Assembly: GCF_014652135.1 (NCBI RefSeq)
Contig: NZ_BMYF01000022.1
Coordinates: 1 to 64,000 of the forward strand
Direction of reading: 5' to 3'
Length of the DNA stretch: 64,000 nt
Origin: Mongoliitalea lutea
GTDB taxonomy: Bacteria; Bacteroidota; Bacteroidia; Cytophagales; Cyclobacteriaceae
Shown here: positions 26,793 through 35,300 of the stretch, in pieces
How the letters are laid out: the number at the start of each line of letters is the position of its first letter
Numbering within the stretch: the stretch's first letter is position 1
The notes under the pieces: model-generated
The model's input: the letters and a program-made list of their open reading frames with translations, nothing else
Database searches by the model: none
What the model was told of the DNA's origin: nothing
Made by a program: the position numbers and the translations under genes

Positions 26793-27896
26793 TTATAAAT
26801 TCAACGCATACCTCACAGATCTACCTGCTCCTGATTGGATCAAAAGTCCATTTTCGTGAAGGAATTGCAGGTCTCTAGTTGCTGTGGCTTTGGAAACCTG
26901 AGTGATGGACATGTACTTCTTAGCGCTCATGCCTCCTTGGAAGCCTTCTGGTCCTGCTTCAAACATTTTTTCAATGACTTTGGTCTGTCTTTCATCCATG
27001 AAGTTTTTAAACTTATCAAAGTACTTCACCTTCCCCAGAAGAAATGCTACCAAAGCTTTAGAGTCTCGTTGGGCAGTGATGACCACTTTGATGAAATAGG
27101 CTATCCAATCAGTAATGTCCAAGCTCTTTTGCGCATCTTTCAATGCCAGGTAATAGGAATTTTTATCTGCTTCAATGATTTTAGAAATACTCAACAGGAC
27201 TGGTTTTCCCAGATATTGTGATAATGCTTTTTCTGCAAGTGCTCTGCCGATTCTTCCGTTACCATCTTCAAACGGATGTATGGATTCAAAATATAAATGC
27301 ACAATGGCTGACTTCAACAAAGCTGAACCGATGACATTGATTTGGGGGAAGTTAGCTTGGTTGTACCAGTTAACCATCAATTCCATTTCTTTGGCCACCT
27401 GATCTGATGGTGGAGCCTCAAAATGCACTATTTCTCTTCCTATGGATCCAGAAACCACCTGCATGGGTTCCTGCCCCGCTCTCCAATCGCCTACAAGTAG
27501 ATTCTTAGCATGAGAAAAGAGGATTTTGTGCCAATTTTTTAGCATTTCTGTACTCAAAGGCTCTAGAAAACTAGACCTTACCTCTACTATCAACTCGGCA
27601 ATCCCAGCCGAATAGCGATCTTTTATTGTAACAGGTGGTTGGTTTAGTCCAAGTTGGTTCTTGATTGAAGACATGACATCCTCTCTGCTGTAAAACTCAC
27701 CTTCAATAGCGGAGGATTTTATGGCCTCAGAAACCATGATGTTTATGACCGTTTCTTCCTCCAAATCTGTGGATAGCCCTTTTTCCATACCGCTCAACTC
27801 AGCCCATTCCAAGGAGAATTCAAGAAATAATGGCTGTAATGTATCCAAATCATACTGGAAATTCGGCCAATTATGATGTTGCCAGTTATAGGTCAT
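26793..27896 (-). CDS. fic: Fic family protein (DUF4172-Fic-wHTH), class II
   Basis: Protein of 367 residues. The N-terminal part matches DUF4172 (YNWQHHNWPNFQYD). Residues 61-66 (SSAIEG) fit the [S/T]xxxE[G/N] inhibitory motif of class II Fic proteins. The catalytic loop HPFEDGNGR is complete at 207-215. The last 60 residues look like a winged helix (QVSKATATRDLQFLHENGLL then GRSVRYALN). Fic domains usually transfer AMP to a target protein; the target is unknown. The upstream repeats plus the DNA-binding tail suggest autoregulation. Flanking 62-bp direct repeats suggest it entered as a unit. Confidence 0.92.
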   Translation of the reverse strand: MTYNWQHHNWPNFQYDLDTLQPLFLEFSLEWAELSGMEKGLSTDLEEETVINIMVSEAIKSSAIEGEFYSREDVMSSIKNQLGLNQPPVTIKDRYSAGIAELIVEVRSSFLEPLSTEMLKNWHKILFSHAKNLLVGDWRAGQEPMQVVSGSIGREIVHFEAPPSDQVAKEMELMVNWYNQANFPQINVIGSALLKSAIVHLYFESIHPFEDGNGRIGRALAEKALSQYLGKPVLLSISKIIEADKNSYYLALKDAQKSLDITDWIAYFIKVVITAQRDSKALVAFLLGKVKYFDKFKNFMDERQTKVIEKMFEAGPEGFQGGMSAKKYMSITQVSKATATRDLQFLHENGLLIQSGAGRSVRYALNL

Positions 27897-27913
27897 GAGC
27901 CAATTATTTTATC

Positions 27914-27971
27914 TAATCGGCTCAAATATAGCAAAAATTTGAGCCGATTAAAAGGATTAATCGGCTCAAAA
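27914..27971 (-). promoter_or_regulatory. operator-like triple repeat upstream of fic
   Basis: TAATCGGCTCAAAT (27914-27927) faces its exact reverse complement ATTTGAGCCGATTA (27937-27950), and a third copy TAATCGGCTCAAAA lies at 27958-27971. The sites lie 18-75 bp before the fic ATG, where a promoter should be. A winged-helix protein such as Fic itself is the natural candidate binder. Confidence 0.7.
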
Positions 27972-28023
27972 TGGTTTTATTTCATATTGGAATATGGAAT
28001 AAGTGCTTCTCTCTTTTCATAAA

Positions 28024-28161
28024 ATGAAGCATAGATTTTATTTATACTTTCAATTGAATTCTATCAAATTTCTTCCATTCGTCGCAAACATCCTCTTGTT
28101 TATGCCTGGCTTGATTATAGACTTCGCTTCTGGTGCGATCTACAAGCCAGAAGGAAAATAA
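28024..28161 (+). CDS. 45-residue ORF, probable remnant of a small Bacteroidota lipoprotein
   Basis: The frame reads MKHRFYLYFQLNSIKF, then a hydrophobic stretch ending GLIIDFASGAIYKPEGK. The end resembles the IGxxVDxxTGAxYK motif at the C-terminus of some small membrane proteins and lipoproteins. No lipobox or signal peptide precedes it, so this is probably a truncated remnant. The stop overlaps a terminator hairpin, consistent with a genuine gene end. Confidence 0.4.
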   Translation: MKHRFYLYFQLNSIKFLPFVANILLFMPGLIIDFASGAIYKPEGK

Positions 28162-28188
28162 AAAAAGCGGCTCTCAAGCCTCTTTTTT
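28161..28188. terminator. bidirectional hairpin terminator
   Basis: A6 plus G at 28161-28167 pairs with C plus T6 at 28182-28188, and GGCT (28169-28172) pairs with AGCC (28177-28180) around CTCA, with one C/T mismatch between the stems. The T-run on + would end the 28024 ORF, and on the minus strand it is also followed by T residues. Confidence 0.6.
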
Positions 28189-28197
28189 ATTTGATAG

Positions 28198-28259
28198 TCT
28201 ATTTTTTACACCTAATGATGCTGTTTTAGTTCTATAAACTTCAAAATTTTCTTAATTTG
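28198..28259 (+). repeat. 62-bp direct repeat flanking the fic gene, right copy
   Basis: Right partner of 26727-26788 (59 of 62 identical). It ends 27 bp before the next gene at 28286, so it may also serve as that gene's promoter region: both copies end in CTTAATTTG, one base off the TAnnTTTG box. Confidence 0.85.
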
Positions 28260-28285
28260 TATTTTTTAAATCAGTTTAAAAAAAT

Positions 28286-29020
28286 ATGACACGCATGTTA
28301 GCCATAGTATTAATTATTTTTGGAGTTGTTGCCATAGGGTCAGGTATTTGGATGCTTGGATCTGAGAGCTCACCTTCGTTGGATCAAAAAAGTCTTGAGA
28401 ATGCCAAAGCTTCTGCATTAATAGATGCAAATTTCACTGCTAAAGAAGAAACCTTCATTAGAGATACAGTAATTCAAAGCGGAAATGATCCTGAAAAAAT
28501 TATTTCTAAAATCAAGGAAGACCTGAAAGCATCAGAAGATGAACCAAAGGACGAGTTAATCGATGTAAATGCTAAGGCAGGATTGGATTTTGAGAAGTTC
28601 ATCGTCATGAAATTCAATAAGGACTATTTCGTCATCAAACAATGGGCAGGAGATAAATTTGTAGAGGGTAGGTATGCAGAAAGTACTTTAGATCCCGATT
28701 TACAATTGGAGTTGAAGTTAGGAAATAAACGCTATCCTGTTGCGGTAGAATGTAAGTGGAGAAGTAATATAAAAGGAGATTTTATACGCTTTGCTAGTGA
28801 TGGACAATTAGAACGATACCAGGCATTTGAAACTCGCACTAAAATCCCAACCTTTATCGCCTTAGGTGTTGGTGGAAGTCCTTCTTCCCCCGATGCTCTT
28901 TATATTATCCCCGTTTCAGCTTTTAAAAAACCTATCCAACATATGGACAACATCAATAAATATTGGAAGCCAATAGATAAAGATTTTTTCTTTGACCAAG
29001 AGAAGGGTGAGTTGAGGTGA
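28286..29020 (+). CDS. membrane-anchored protein with PD-(D/E)xK nuclease-like domain
   Basis: Protein of 244 residues. Residues 4-24 form one membrane helix, followed by a charged linker. Residues at about 97-215 look like a restriction-endonuclease-like fold: GLDFEKFIVMKF with E103, DPDLQLELKL with D138, and VAVECKWR with E155-x-K157. This E-x-K after a beta hairpin is the PD-(D/E)xK pattern. Its fold, and cleavage of DNA at the membrane, are inference. It could restrict incoming DNA or have lost activity. It lies at the edge of the accessory region and has no same-strand neighbour. Confidence 0.6.
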   Translation: MTRMLAIVLIIFGVVAIGSGIWMLGSESSPSLDQKSLENAKASALIDANFTAKEETFIRDTVIQSGNDPEKIISKIKEDLKASEDEPKDELIDVNAKAGLDFEKFIVMKFNKDYFVIKQWAGDKFVEGRYAESTLDPDLQLELKLGNKRYPVAVECKWRSNIKGDFIRFASDGQLERYQAFETRTKIPTFIALGVGGSPSSPDALYIIPVSAFKKPIQHMDNINKYWKPIDKDFFFDQEKGELR

Positions 29021-29494
29021 TAAATCGCAAATACTATGATAACAACCGCGCACAAATATATTGACTAAAACTAAGTTAAGGAGTCAGATACTGCTTTGAT
29101 TCTTGGAGCTTTCCACCCCCATAGGACTGACAATTTTATATTCATCTTCTGGGCAAGCAAATGTCGATATCAAAAAGAAGGGTGAGTTCTTGCAGGAAAC
29201 GCTGGACTCATTCGATGCAAAAAAGCAAAGAACCAGGTAAGTAGGGGCGTAGCCCTGTGATCTTCGTAGAAAAAATGGTTGAAATGTGGTCAGAGGCGCG
29301 TAGCGCTGAGATCTTGTCAGGATCGAAGGTTGAATTTAGACACAGATTGAATATATGATTATCGCAGATTTACACAGATTTTTTGCTGGCGCAAATAGAG
29401 GAGTTCTCGCAGAAAGCGCGGAATCCGTAGAAAGAAAAGGAAATTGAATTGTTGAGGTCTTCCAGACCTCGAAAGTTTTCCACTGAAATGAGGT

Positions 29495-29714
29495 TTGTCC
29501 ACTAATTGCACGAATTACACGAAAAATAGGCTTCTCGCCGAATCCACTAAAGGCGCTGAAAGTTATTTTGGAAATGTAGTCGCATGTCTCCTTAGAGCTT
29601 GTCCACAGATTTTACAGATTGGCACAGAAGAGGGAGTTTTTGCAGAAAGTGCGGAATGCGCAAAAAGAAAAGGAATTTGAACCATTGAGGTCTTCCAGAC
29701 CTCGATGGTTTTTA
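29495..29714 (+). repeat. dispersed degenerate intergenic repeat, copy 2
   Basis: Partner of 25072-25290. This copy ends in an intact hairpin: AACCATTGAGGTCT (29680-29693) pairs with AGACCTCGATGGTT (29697-29710) around TCC, with one T-G pair, and is followed by T residues. As DNA it would work as a strong terminator. A frame across it (29495-29680) is repeat-encoded and probably not translated. Confidence 0.75.
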
Positions 29715-29865
29715 TGGTTTTAACACATCGAATTTTCTGGCAAACTGCATAATCAAATCTAAAATCTACCTTCAAAAATCTAAAATTCATTAAAGCCGCA
29801 GGAGTAAAAAAAGGAATCCACACCCTTATATCCAAGGATATTTGGTGGTTACAAGGTGTTTAATG

Positions 29866-29947
29866 ACCCGTGAGGGTTATCATAATAGTAACCATGGGTC
29901 CTCGGACCCGTGGGCAAAGCGCCCTTACCTCTGCCCTGAAGGGGCAG
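29866..29947. repeat. GC-rich cluster of four short hairpins
   Basis: In order: ACCC/GGGT (29866-29877); a 9-bp stem CATGGGTCC/GGACCCGTG with one T-G pair (29893-29912); GGGC/GCCC (29912-29924); and CTGCCC/GGGCAG (29931-29947). The block is much more GC-rich than its surroundings and resembles REP-type palindromic DNA. No RAYT transposase is in the window. Confidence 0.5.
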
Positions 29948-30127
29948 TACAATTATTCGTGATATAATAATTCCTTAAATCCACCGGGCAGATTTTAGGT
30001 TTAGATTTTTAAAAATCGAATTTTTCTAGCTTAATTATGCATTAAATCAAAAACTAGCCATTATTAGAAAGGTCTATGTATTGTTCTGAAATCGAAATTC
30101 TACCTTCTAAAATCTAAAATTCAAATC

Positions 30128-30217
30128 ATGGGCCTACTAATCCTCTCATTCTTTCCTTTGATGGCAATTTTTCTTGGGCTATGGTTGATTTATATTAGTC
30201 TCAGAAAACCAAAGTGA
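30128..30217 (+). CDS. possible 29-residue membrane peptide
   Basis: An ATG at 30128 opens a short frame whose product is almost entirely one hydrophobic helix (ILSFFPLMAIFLGLWLIYIS) with a basic RKPK end. Positively charged single-helix peptides can be real, but without a clear ribosome-binding site or neighbours this is uncertain. Confidence 0.3.
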   Translation: MGLLILSFFPLMAIFLGLWLIYISLRKPK

Positions 30218-30526
30218 GATAGATTACTATCCCTTGACTTTTTCATGTTGAAATTTTATTGGGGTAAAACCAGTGGCTGGCAACATATAATTATAACGCT
30301 CGTTTGAGTTGAAAAAGTAAGCGAAAATAATCCGATGATTGCCAATTTTCTTGCTAAGAAATATGGGAATCAATGGAAAGATGAATTACAATCAAAGCCT
30401 CTGGGAATTAAATGAGCAGCACAATAGGTTCAATTAAATTTCGTTTAACTAATTCCTAGTATGTTTTGTGTAAAACTTCAAAAAAATCATCTTTAAATTT
30501 CTCTATCAACTTTATACATAATAACT

Positions 30527-30561
30527 AAAGGGCCCTTTGCATATAGCATTGGGCCCTTTTT
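30527..30561. terminator. hairpin terminator before the Tricorn-like gene end
   Basis: AAAGGGCCC (30527-30535) pairs with GGGCCCTTT (30551-30559), and an inner TGC/GCA pair extends the stem. T residues follow on +. On the minus strand it lies 112 nt after the Tricorn-like stop, so it may also end that transcript. Confidence 0.6.
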
Positions 30562-30672
30562 GATTAGGTTTATCGGGATGATCCCTTTAAGTATTTATTG
30601 CAAAGAAAGTGGTGACCTTGCAAAAATTAAATTCCTGCTGAATCTTTCAAATCTGTTTTATCCGCAATAGAC

Positions 30673-33600
30673 TTATTCATTGTCTTTTGCTGGTCTGAAA
30701 TAACGAATAGGGGCTTTGGGCTCAGGTTTTAGTTCCACACCCTGCGTTTCCATCAGTTTCAGTGCCTCTTCTACCGCACGCTCCAGTTGTGGGTCACGTC
30801 CCTTGATTACATCCAAAGGAGTCTGCTCAACAGGAATATCCGGTTTCACGCCTACACCTTCTACTGCCCACTCTCCATCGATATCAAAGAATCCTCCCCT
30901 CGGTGCTACCATTCTTCCCCCATCGATAAAGGACGGCGTATCCCAAGTTCCGACCAATCCTCCCCAAGTTTGGGTACCGATCAATGGACCAATCTTCATT
31001 TTGCTAAACAAATAGGGCAGCAAGTCACCACCTGAACCAGCACGCTCATTGATCAACATGACTTTTGGTCCCCAGATGCCTGACATAGGTGTAGTAAATG
31101 GCCTTCGGTCATTGGCCCTACTATTGAAATAGCCATGCAGCTCTCGTGCCATGATGTCCACCATGTAATCAGCCGCAGACCCACCGCCATTATTCCGCTC
31201 ATCTATCACGGCACCCTTTTTATCCTGCTGCGCAAAATAGTAGCGGTTGAAATAGGTGTAGCCACCTTGTCCGGTATTTGGAACATATACATAGGCCAAT
31301 TGACCATTTGAAAGCTCGTCTACCTTTCTGCGGTTTCCTTCTACCCAATCCATCATACGAAGTTGGCTTTCATTGGCCACAGGCACTACGGTTATTGTTC
31401 GGGAATTTGTTCCGTTGGCATTAGAAGCTAACGTTAGTTTCACTTGCTTGCCAGCTGTATTTTCGAAGTAGCTAAAGAAATTTACCTGTGGGTCAAGGCT
31501 AACTCCATTGACAGCCAAAATGAAATCACCTTCTTTGACATCGATTCCAGGTACAGCCAGAGGAGCTTGAAGGGTTGGGTTCCAGTTTTCACCGTTGTAG
31601 ATTTTTTGGATTTGGTATTTTCCATTGGAGACGTTGATATCTGCACCAAGTAAACCAATGTTTACAGATTTTACTTGTGGAAAATCACCTCCCGAGGTGT
31701 AACTATGACCCACAGCTACCTCACCACCCAGGATATCGATCACATAATTCATATCAGAGCGATGCTTGACATGGGCTACCCATGGTTTGTACCACTCATA
31801 AATTTCGTCCCATGGAGCTCCATGAACATTATCCACATACAGGAAGTCACGCTGATAGCGCCATCCTTCCCGATAGATTTGTTCCCATTCTTCCCGTGGA
31901 TTTACTTTGATTTTGAAACCATTTAATGCTTTCAAGCTTCCATCACCCGGTTTTTTACCTCCTCCGGTGGTTTCCACAATTCCCCAGTTCCCATTTGCTT
32001 GGTACAATAGGGATTTTCTGTCATGGGACACCGTAGCAGTAGATACACCGCTCATGTGAACTTCTGATTTCCGCTCTTTGAAGTTGTAGCGATGCAAGGT
32101 GACACCGGATTGGTTGGGAACTGATTCCATGTAGAATACATAATTTTCAGGTCCTGCTACCAAAGCTGTATAATCTCTTGCAGGAACATCTACTGCAATA
32201 ATTCGCTGCCAGATGCCTTCCGCATCAATGCTTACGGTATTGGAAGCTTCTTTCTTTTCCTCTTTCTTGGCTTCTTCTTCATTACTTTCCGGTAGGAAAG
32301 GAGATTTTCCATTTTTGGAAAGTACTGCTGCATACAAACTCCTAGTCACTGGTCTATCATAACTCGACATATCCAACCAACCGGTGTTTAACCCGAAATT
32401 GGTGGAGGCCAAGAAGTACAAGTATTGTCCATTAGCGTCCCATACAGGAGAAATAGCATCGGCCATACTATCAGTAATCTGGATATTTTTACCGGTACTC
32501 ACTTCATATGCGAATATAGCTTTGAACTGATTATCCAATAATCGGGCATAAGCGATCCACTTTCCATCAGGCGACCAAACCGGATTCATGCTTCGGTTAG
32601 GATGCGCAAAGCGGTCGGTATCGGCTATTTTAGCGGTTCCGTTCTCTATATTGACAACCCAGATATTGTAATCAGTATCTGTAAAGGCAATGTGTTTGTT
32701 ATCAGAAGACCAGTCGGGTCTGAAGAAGAAGGTACTTTGAGGCAGTTTGATAGTTCTGCTCTGAATTCCTTCCTGATCACTGATGATCAATTGATATTCT
32801 CCACTAGCATCTGAAAACCATGCGATTTTTTGACCATCGGGAGACCAAACAGGTGCTCTCTCCGCAGATTTGGAAGAATTGGTGAGGTTACGAGCATCTC
32901 CTTTTTCTTTGGGAACAGTGATGATTTCTCCCCGATACTCAAAAACTGCCCGCTGTCCGGTAGGAGAGAGGGAAGCATTCATCAAGCCTCTGCTTGTGAC
33001 ATCGGTCCATCGTTCCCGTGCCCAATGAAAATCGCCTTTGATGGAAATAGTTAACTGTCTTGTAGCTCCTGTGGAAGGATTGAGTATATGTAGATAGCCT
33101 CCTTGTTCGTAGACAATTTCTTCTCCGTTGGAGTCAAGATTTTTCACATCAAAATCTTTGTGGAAGGTCTCTTGTTTGAGAGTTTTTGAATTGGGTTCGA
33201 ATGACCAGATGTTATTGGCAAAATCCCGCTCGGAAAGGAAAAACACTTTATTTCCATGCCAAATGGGTTGGGTATGACGCTCATTGTCTGTTTGGGGAGT
33301 CATTTGTAGCTCATAGCTTTCCATGTCTACGATCCAAATAGGTTTTGCCTGACCACCGCGGTAATTTCTCCATTCGGGATCCCAGAAAGCGATTTGCTGA
33401 TATGCGATGTGTTTGCCATCAGGAGAAATCCGGCCATTGACTGCTCTAGGAATGATCAAAGACTCTTCCATACCTCCATCCTTGGAGATTTTGAAGAATT
33501 TAGATTCTTTTGTTGGAACATTTTCTCTTGCGGATGTAAACAAAACATGCTGACCATCTGGAGTCCATCCCGTCACATAATCAGGGCCTGGATGCCAGGT

Positions 33601-33903
33601 GAGACGTTTGGGTTCTCCACCTTCTACGGGAATCACATAGACATCTGTATTGCCATCATATTGGGCAGTAAAGGCGATGTGTTTTCCATCAGGAGAGAAA
33701 TGAGGGAGATTTTCAGCCCCTTCATTGCTAGTCAGTCGAATGGCCTCTCCACCATTTTTGGAAACTCTCCAAAGGTCGTTGGCATGTACAAAAACGATGT
33801 AATCTTGGCTGATCGTTGGCTCTCGAAGCAACATGCTTCCTTGTGCAATGCTTTCCCAGGTGATGGAGAGAAGAAGCAAAGCACTTAGCACTAGTTTTTT
33901 CAT
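30673..33903 (-). CDS. Tricorn-type S41 peptidase, secreted
   Basis: Protein of 1076 residues with a signal peptide ending ...ITWESIAQG. Residues at about 25-520 are WD40/TolB-like propeller repeats (repeated FSPDGKHIAFTA-type blades such as WSPDGQKIAWFSDASGEYQL). Near the middle is a charged linker (EEEAKKEEKKEA), then a PDZ-like segment (VNGVSLDPQVNFF) and an S41 C-terminal core. The nucleophile is S957 in NERAGSGGD, and the histidine lies in GEVAVGHSYTSGG. Such enzymes degrade peptides in the periplasm of Bacteroidota. Length matches the Tricorn family. It is monocistronic, 72 nt downstream of msrB on the same strand. Confidence 0.93.
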   Translation of the reverse strand: MKKLVLSALLLLSITWESIAQGSMLLREPTISQDYIVFVHANDLWRVSKNGGEAIRLTSNEGAENLPHFSPDGKHIAFTAQYDGNTDVYVIPVEGGEPKRLTWHPGPDYVTGWTPDGQHVLFTSARENVPTKESKFFKISKDGGMEESLIIPRAVNGRISPDGKHIAYQQIAFWDPEWRNYRGGQAKPIWIVDMESYELQMTPQTDNERHTQPIWHGNKVFFLSERDFANNIWSFEPNSKTLKQETFHKDFDVKNLDSNGEEIVYEQGGYLHILNPSTGATRQLTISIKGDFHWARERWTDVTSRGLMNASLSPTGQRAVFEYRGEIITVPKEKGDARNLTNSSKSAERAPVWSPDGQKIAWFSDASGEYQLIISDQEGIQSRTIKLPQSTFFFRPDWSSDNKHIAFTDTDYNIWVVNIENGTAKIADTDRFAHPNRSMNPVWSPDGKWIAYARLLDNQFKAIFAYEVSTGKNIQITDSMADAISPVWDANGQYLYFLASTNFGLNTGWLDMSSYDRPVTRSLYAAVLSKNGKSPFLPESNEEEAKKEEKKEASNTVSIDAEGIWQRIIAVDVPARDYTALVAGPENYVFYMESVPNQSGVTLHRYNFKERKSEVHMSGVSTATVSHDRKSLLYQANGNWGIVETTGGGKKPGDGSLKALNGFKIKVNPREEWEQIYREGWRYQRDFLYVDNVHGAPWDEIYEWYKPWVAHVKHRSDMNYVIDILGGEVAVGHSYTSGGDFPQVKSVNIGLLGADINVSNGKYQIQKIYNGENWNPTLQAPLAVPGIDVKEGDFILAVNGVSLDPQVNFFSYFENTAGKQVKLTLASNANGTNSRTITVVPVANESQLRMMDWVEGNRRKVDELSNGQLAYVYVPNTGQGGYTYFNRYYFAQQDKKGAVIDERNNGGGSAADYMVDIMARELHGYFNSRANDRRPFTTPMSGIWGPKVMLINERAGSGGDLLPYLFSKMKIGPLIGTQTWGGLVGTWDTPSFIDGGRMVAPRGGFFDIDGEWAVEGVGVKPDIPVEQTPLDVIKGRDPQLERAVEEALKLMETQGVELKPEPKAPIRYFRPAKDNE

Positions 33904-33975
33904 ACTGTTAAGTGGGTTTATACAACATACAAGTTAATCGAAACCTATGGAATCCCTTGACCGCTGGTCAAATTC

Positions 33976-34395
33976 TTAGGATTCCTTTTTAAAATCCATG
34001 CTTACGGAATTGATACAATAGCGGATGCCCCCTCGGTCTTTTGGGCCATCGGGGAAGCGATGCCCAAGATGTCCCCCACATCTCCCGCAAAGAATCTCTT
34101 CCCGAATCATAAAATGGGAATAATCCATTTGAACATCAATGGCATCCGGTCTGACAGGGTCGGTGAAGGATGGCCAGCCGCAGCCACTATCATATTTGGC
34201 ATTTGAATGAAAAATCTCATTTCCACAGCCCTTACATTCATAGATTCCTGTATCCTTGTTTAGATTGTAGGCTCCTGTAAATGGGCGTTCGGTTCCCTTT
34301 TCCCGGAGGATATGGTAACTATGCGGATCGAGTATTTCCTGCCATTCTTCTTCAGTTTTTTGGATTTCGTAGGATTTGGGTGCTTTCTTTTTCAT
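33976..34395 (-). CDS. msrB: peptide-methionine (R)-S-oxide reductase MsrB
   Basis: Enzyme of 139 residues that reduces methionine-R-sulfoxide in proteins. The four zinc cysteines are in CKGCGNEIF and CGRCGGHLGH. The GCGWPSF substrate loop is present, and the catalytic cysteine is in RYCINSVSM near the C-terminus. No signal peptide, so it acts in the cytoplasm. Complete and of normal length. Confidence 0.97.
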   Translation of the reverse strand: MKKKAPKSYEIQKTEEEWQEILDPHSYHILREKGTERPFTGAYNLNKDTGIYECKGCGNEIFHSNAKYDSGCGWPSFTDPVRPDAIDVQMDYSHFMIREEILCGRCGGHLGHRFPDGPKDRGGIRYCINSVSMDFKKES

Positions 34396-34513
34396 TGTTT
34401 AAGTATTTGTATCAAGACTGATAATTCACTCATTTTGTTGGTTGAATTTACGGCTTAATATCTTTTAACGCAGCATAATTTTTAAATTGAGGGATGCATC
34501 GTAATTTTCGACT

Positions 34514-35275
34514 ATGAAACGGTTGGTTTATATAGCGGTCTTTTTTGGAATACAACTGTTTGCTTTTCAGCTTGCTGCTCAAAGTATTACGGGAAATGTC
34601 ATCGACGGGACAGACCGTGGATTTTTAGAAAAAGTATGGGTGATCAATCTCAGTAATCAAGATAGTAGTTTGACCAATGAGCGGGGTTACTTCAAAGTAA
34701 GGGGTTCCAAGGGAGATAGTCTTTTGTTTTTCAGGCAACATTTTATTCCCAAAAAACTTATGGTGGGGAATGATACGCATATTTTAACAGACATTTATTT
34801 GGACGCCCGCATGCTTCCTAGATTTGATGTATATGGGGAGGCAATTGTGATTCCTTTTCGGGCAGGGAATCAAAGCAGCATGCGTGGTTTGAGTGATAGA
34901 CCGGCAGGGCCTGGGAAAATTTATCGGGGAGTTTCAGGAAATGACGGGCTATCTCCGGGCTTTACTATCGATGGTCCTATTTCTTATTTTATGAAGTCAG
35001 AGCGCCAAAAGCGGGAATATGCCAGAAAGCTTGCTTTTATGGCGAGGCAAGAAGATTATTTGCGATTGATCCAATCCGACTCGGTTATGCAAGCCTTGAA
35101 ATCCGAATTTAGACTATCAGACAAGGATATGGATGATTTGATTATAGAGTTCAACTTGGCCAACATAAGTCATCAGTTTTTGGATATGGATTATGATAGG
35201 GTGGAGCGCTTGCTTTTGAATTTCTTGGAAAGTAGAACACGTTATCGCCTAGAACCCAAACCGGATAAAAAATAA
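34514..35275 (+). CDS. secreted protein with carboxypeptidase-regulatory-like N-terminal domain
   Basis: Protein of 253 residues with a signal peptide ending LAAQ. Residues at about 23-100 fit a CarboxypepD_reg-like beta-sandwich (SITGNVIDGTDRGFLEKVWV, SLTNERGYFKVRGSKGDSLL), a module that often begins Bacteroidota outer-membrane proteins. The C-terminal 100 residues are helical and charged, with no known domain. Probably periplasmic. It stands alone, with its stop overlapping a strong terminator. Confidence 0.7.
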   Translation: MKRLVYIAVFFGIQLFAFQLAAQSITGNVIDGTDRGFLEKVWVINLSNQDSSLTNERGYFKVRGSKGDSLLFFRQHFIPKKLMVGNDTHILTDIYLDARMLPRFDVYGEAIVIPFRAGNQSSMRGLSDRPAGPGKIYRGVSGNDGLSPGFTIDGPISYFMKSERQKREYARKLAFMARQEDYLRLIQSDSVMQALKSEFRLSDKDMDDLIIEFNLANISHQFLDMDYDRVERLLLNFLESRTRYRLEPKPDKK

Positions 35276-35300
35276 AATCCGACCCAAAGAGTCGGATTTT
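35274..35300 (+). terminator. Rho-independent terminator
   Basis: AAAATCCGAC (35274-35283) pairs perfectly with GTCGGATTTT (35291-35300) around a 7-nt loop. The left arm overlaps the last two bases of the preceding gene's stop codon. Confidence 0.9.

Larger units (their letters stand above)
29021..30672. other. 1.65-kb gene-poor gap with repeats and hairpins
   Basis: It holds a second dispersed-repeat copy (29495-29714) preceded by a partial unit (about 29395-29475, with a perfect GAGGTCT/AGACCTC hairpin at 29454-29470). It also holds a hairpin cluster (29866-29947), a tiny membrane-type ORF (30128-30217), a 26-residue frame at 30335-30415 with no recognisable identity, and a terminator-like hairpin (30527-30561). 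I see no full-size gene. Confidence 0.6.
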
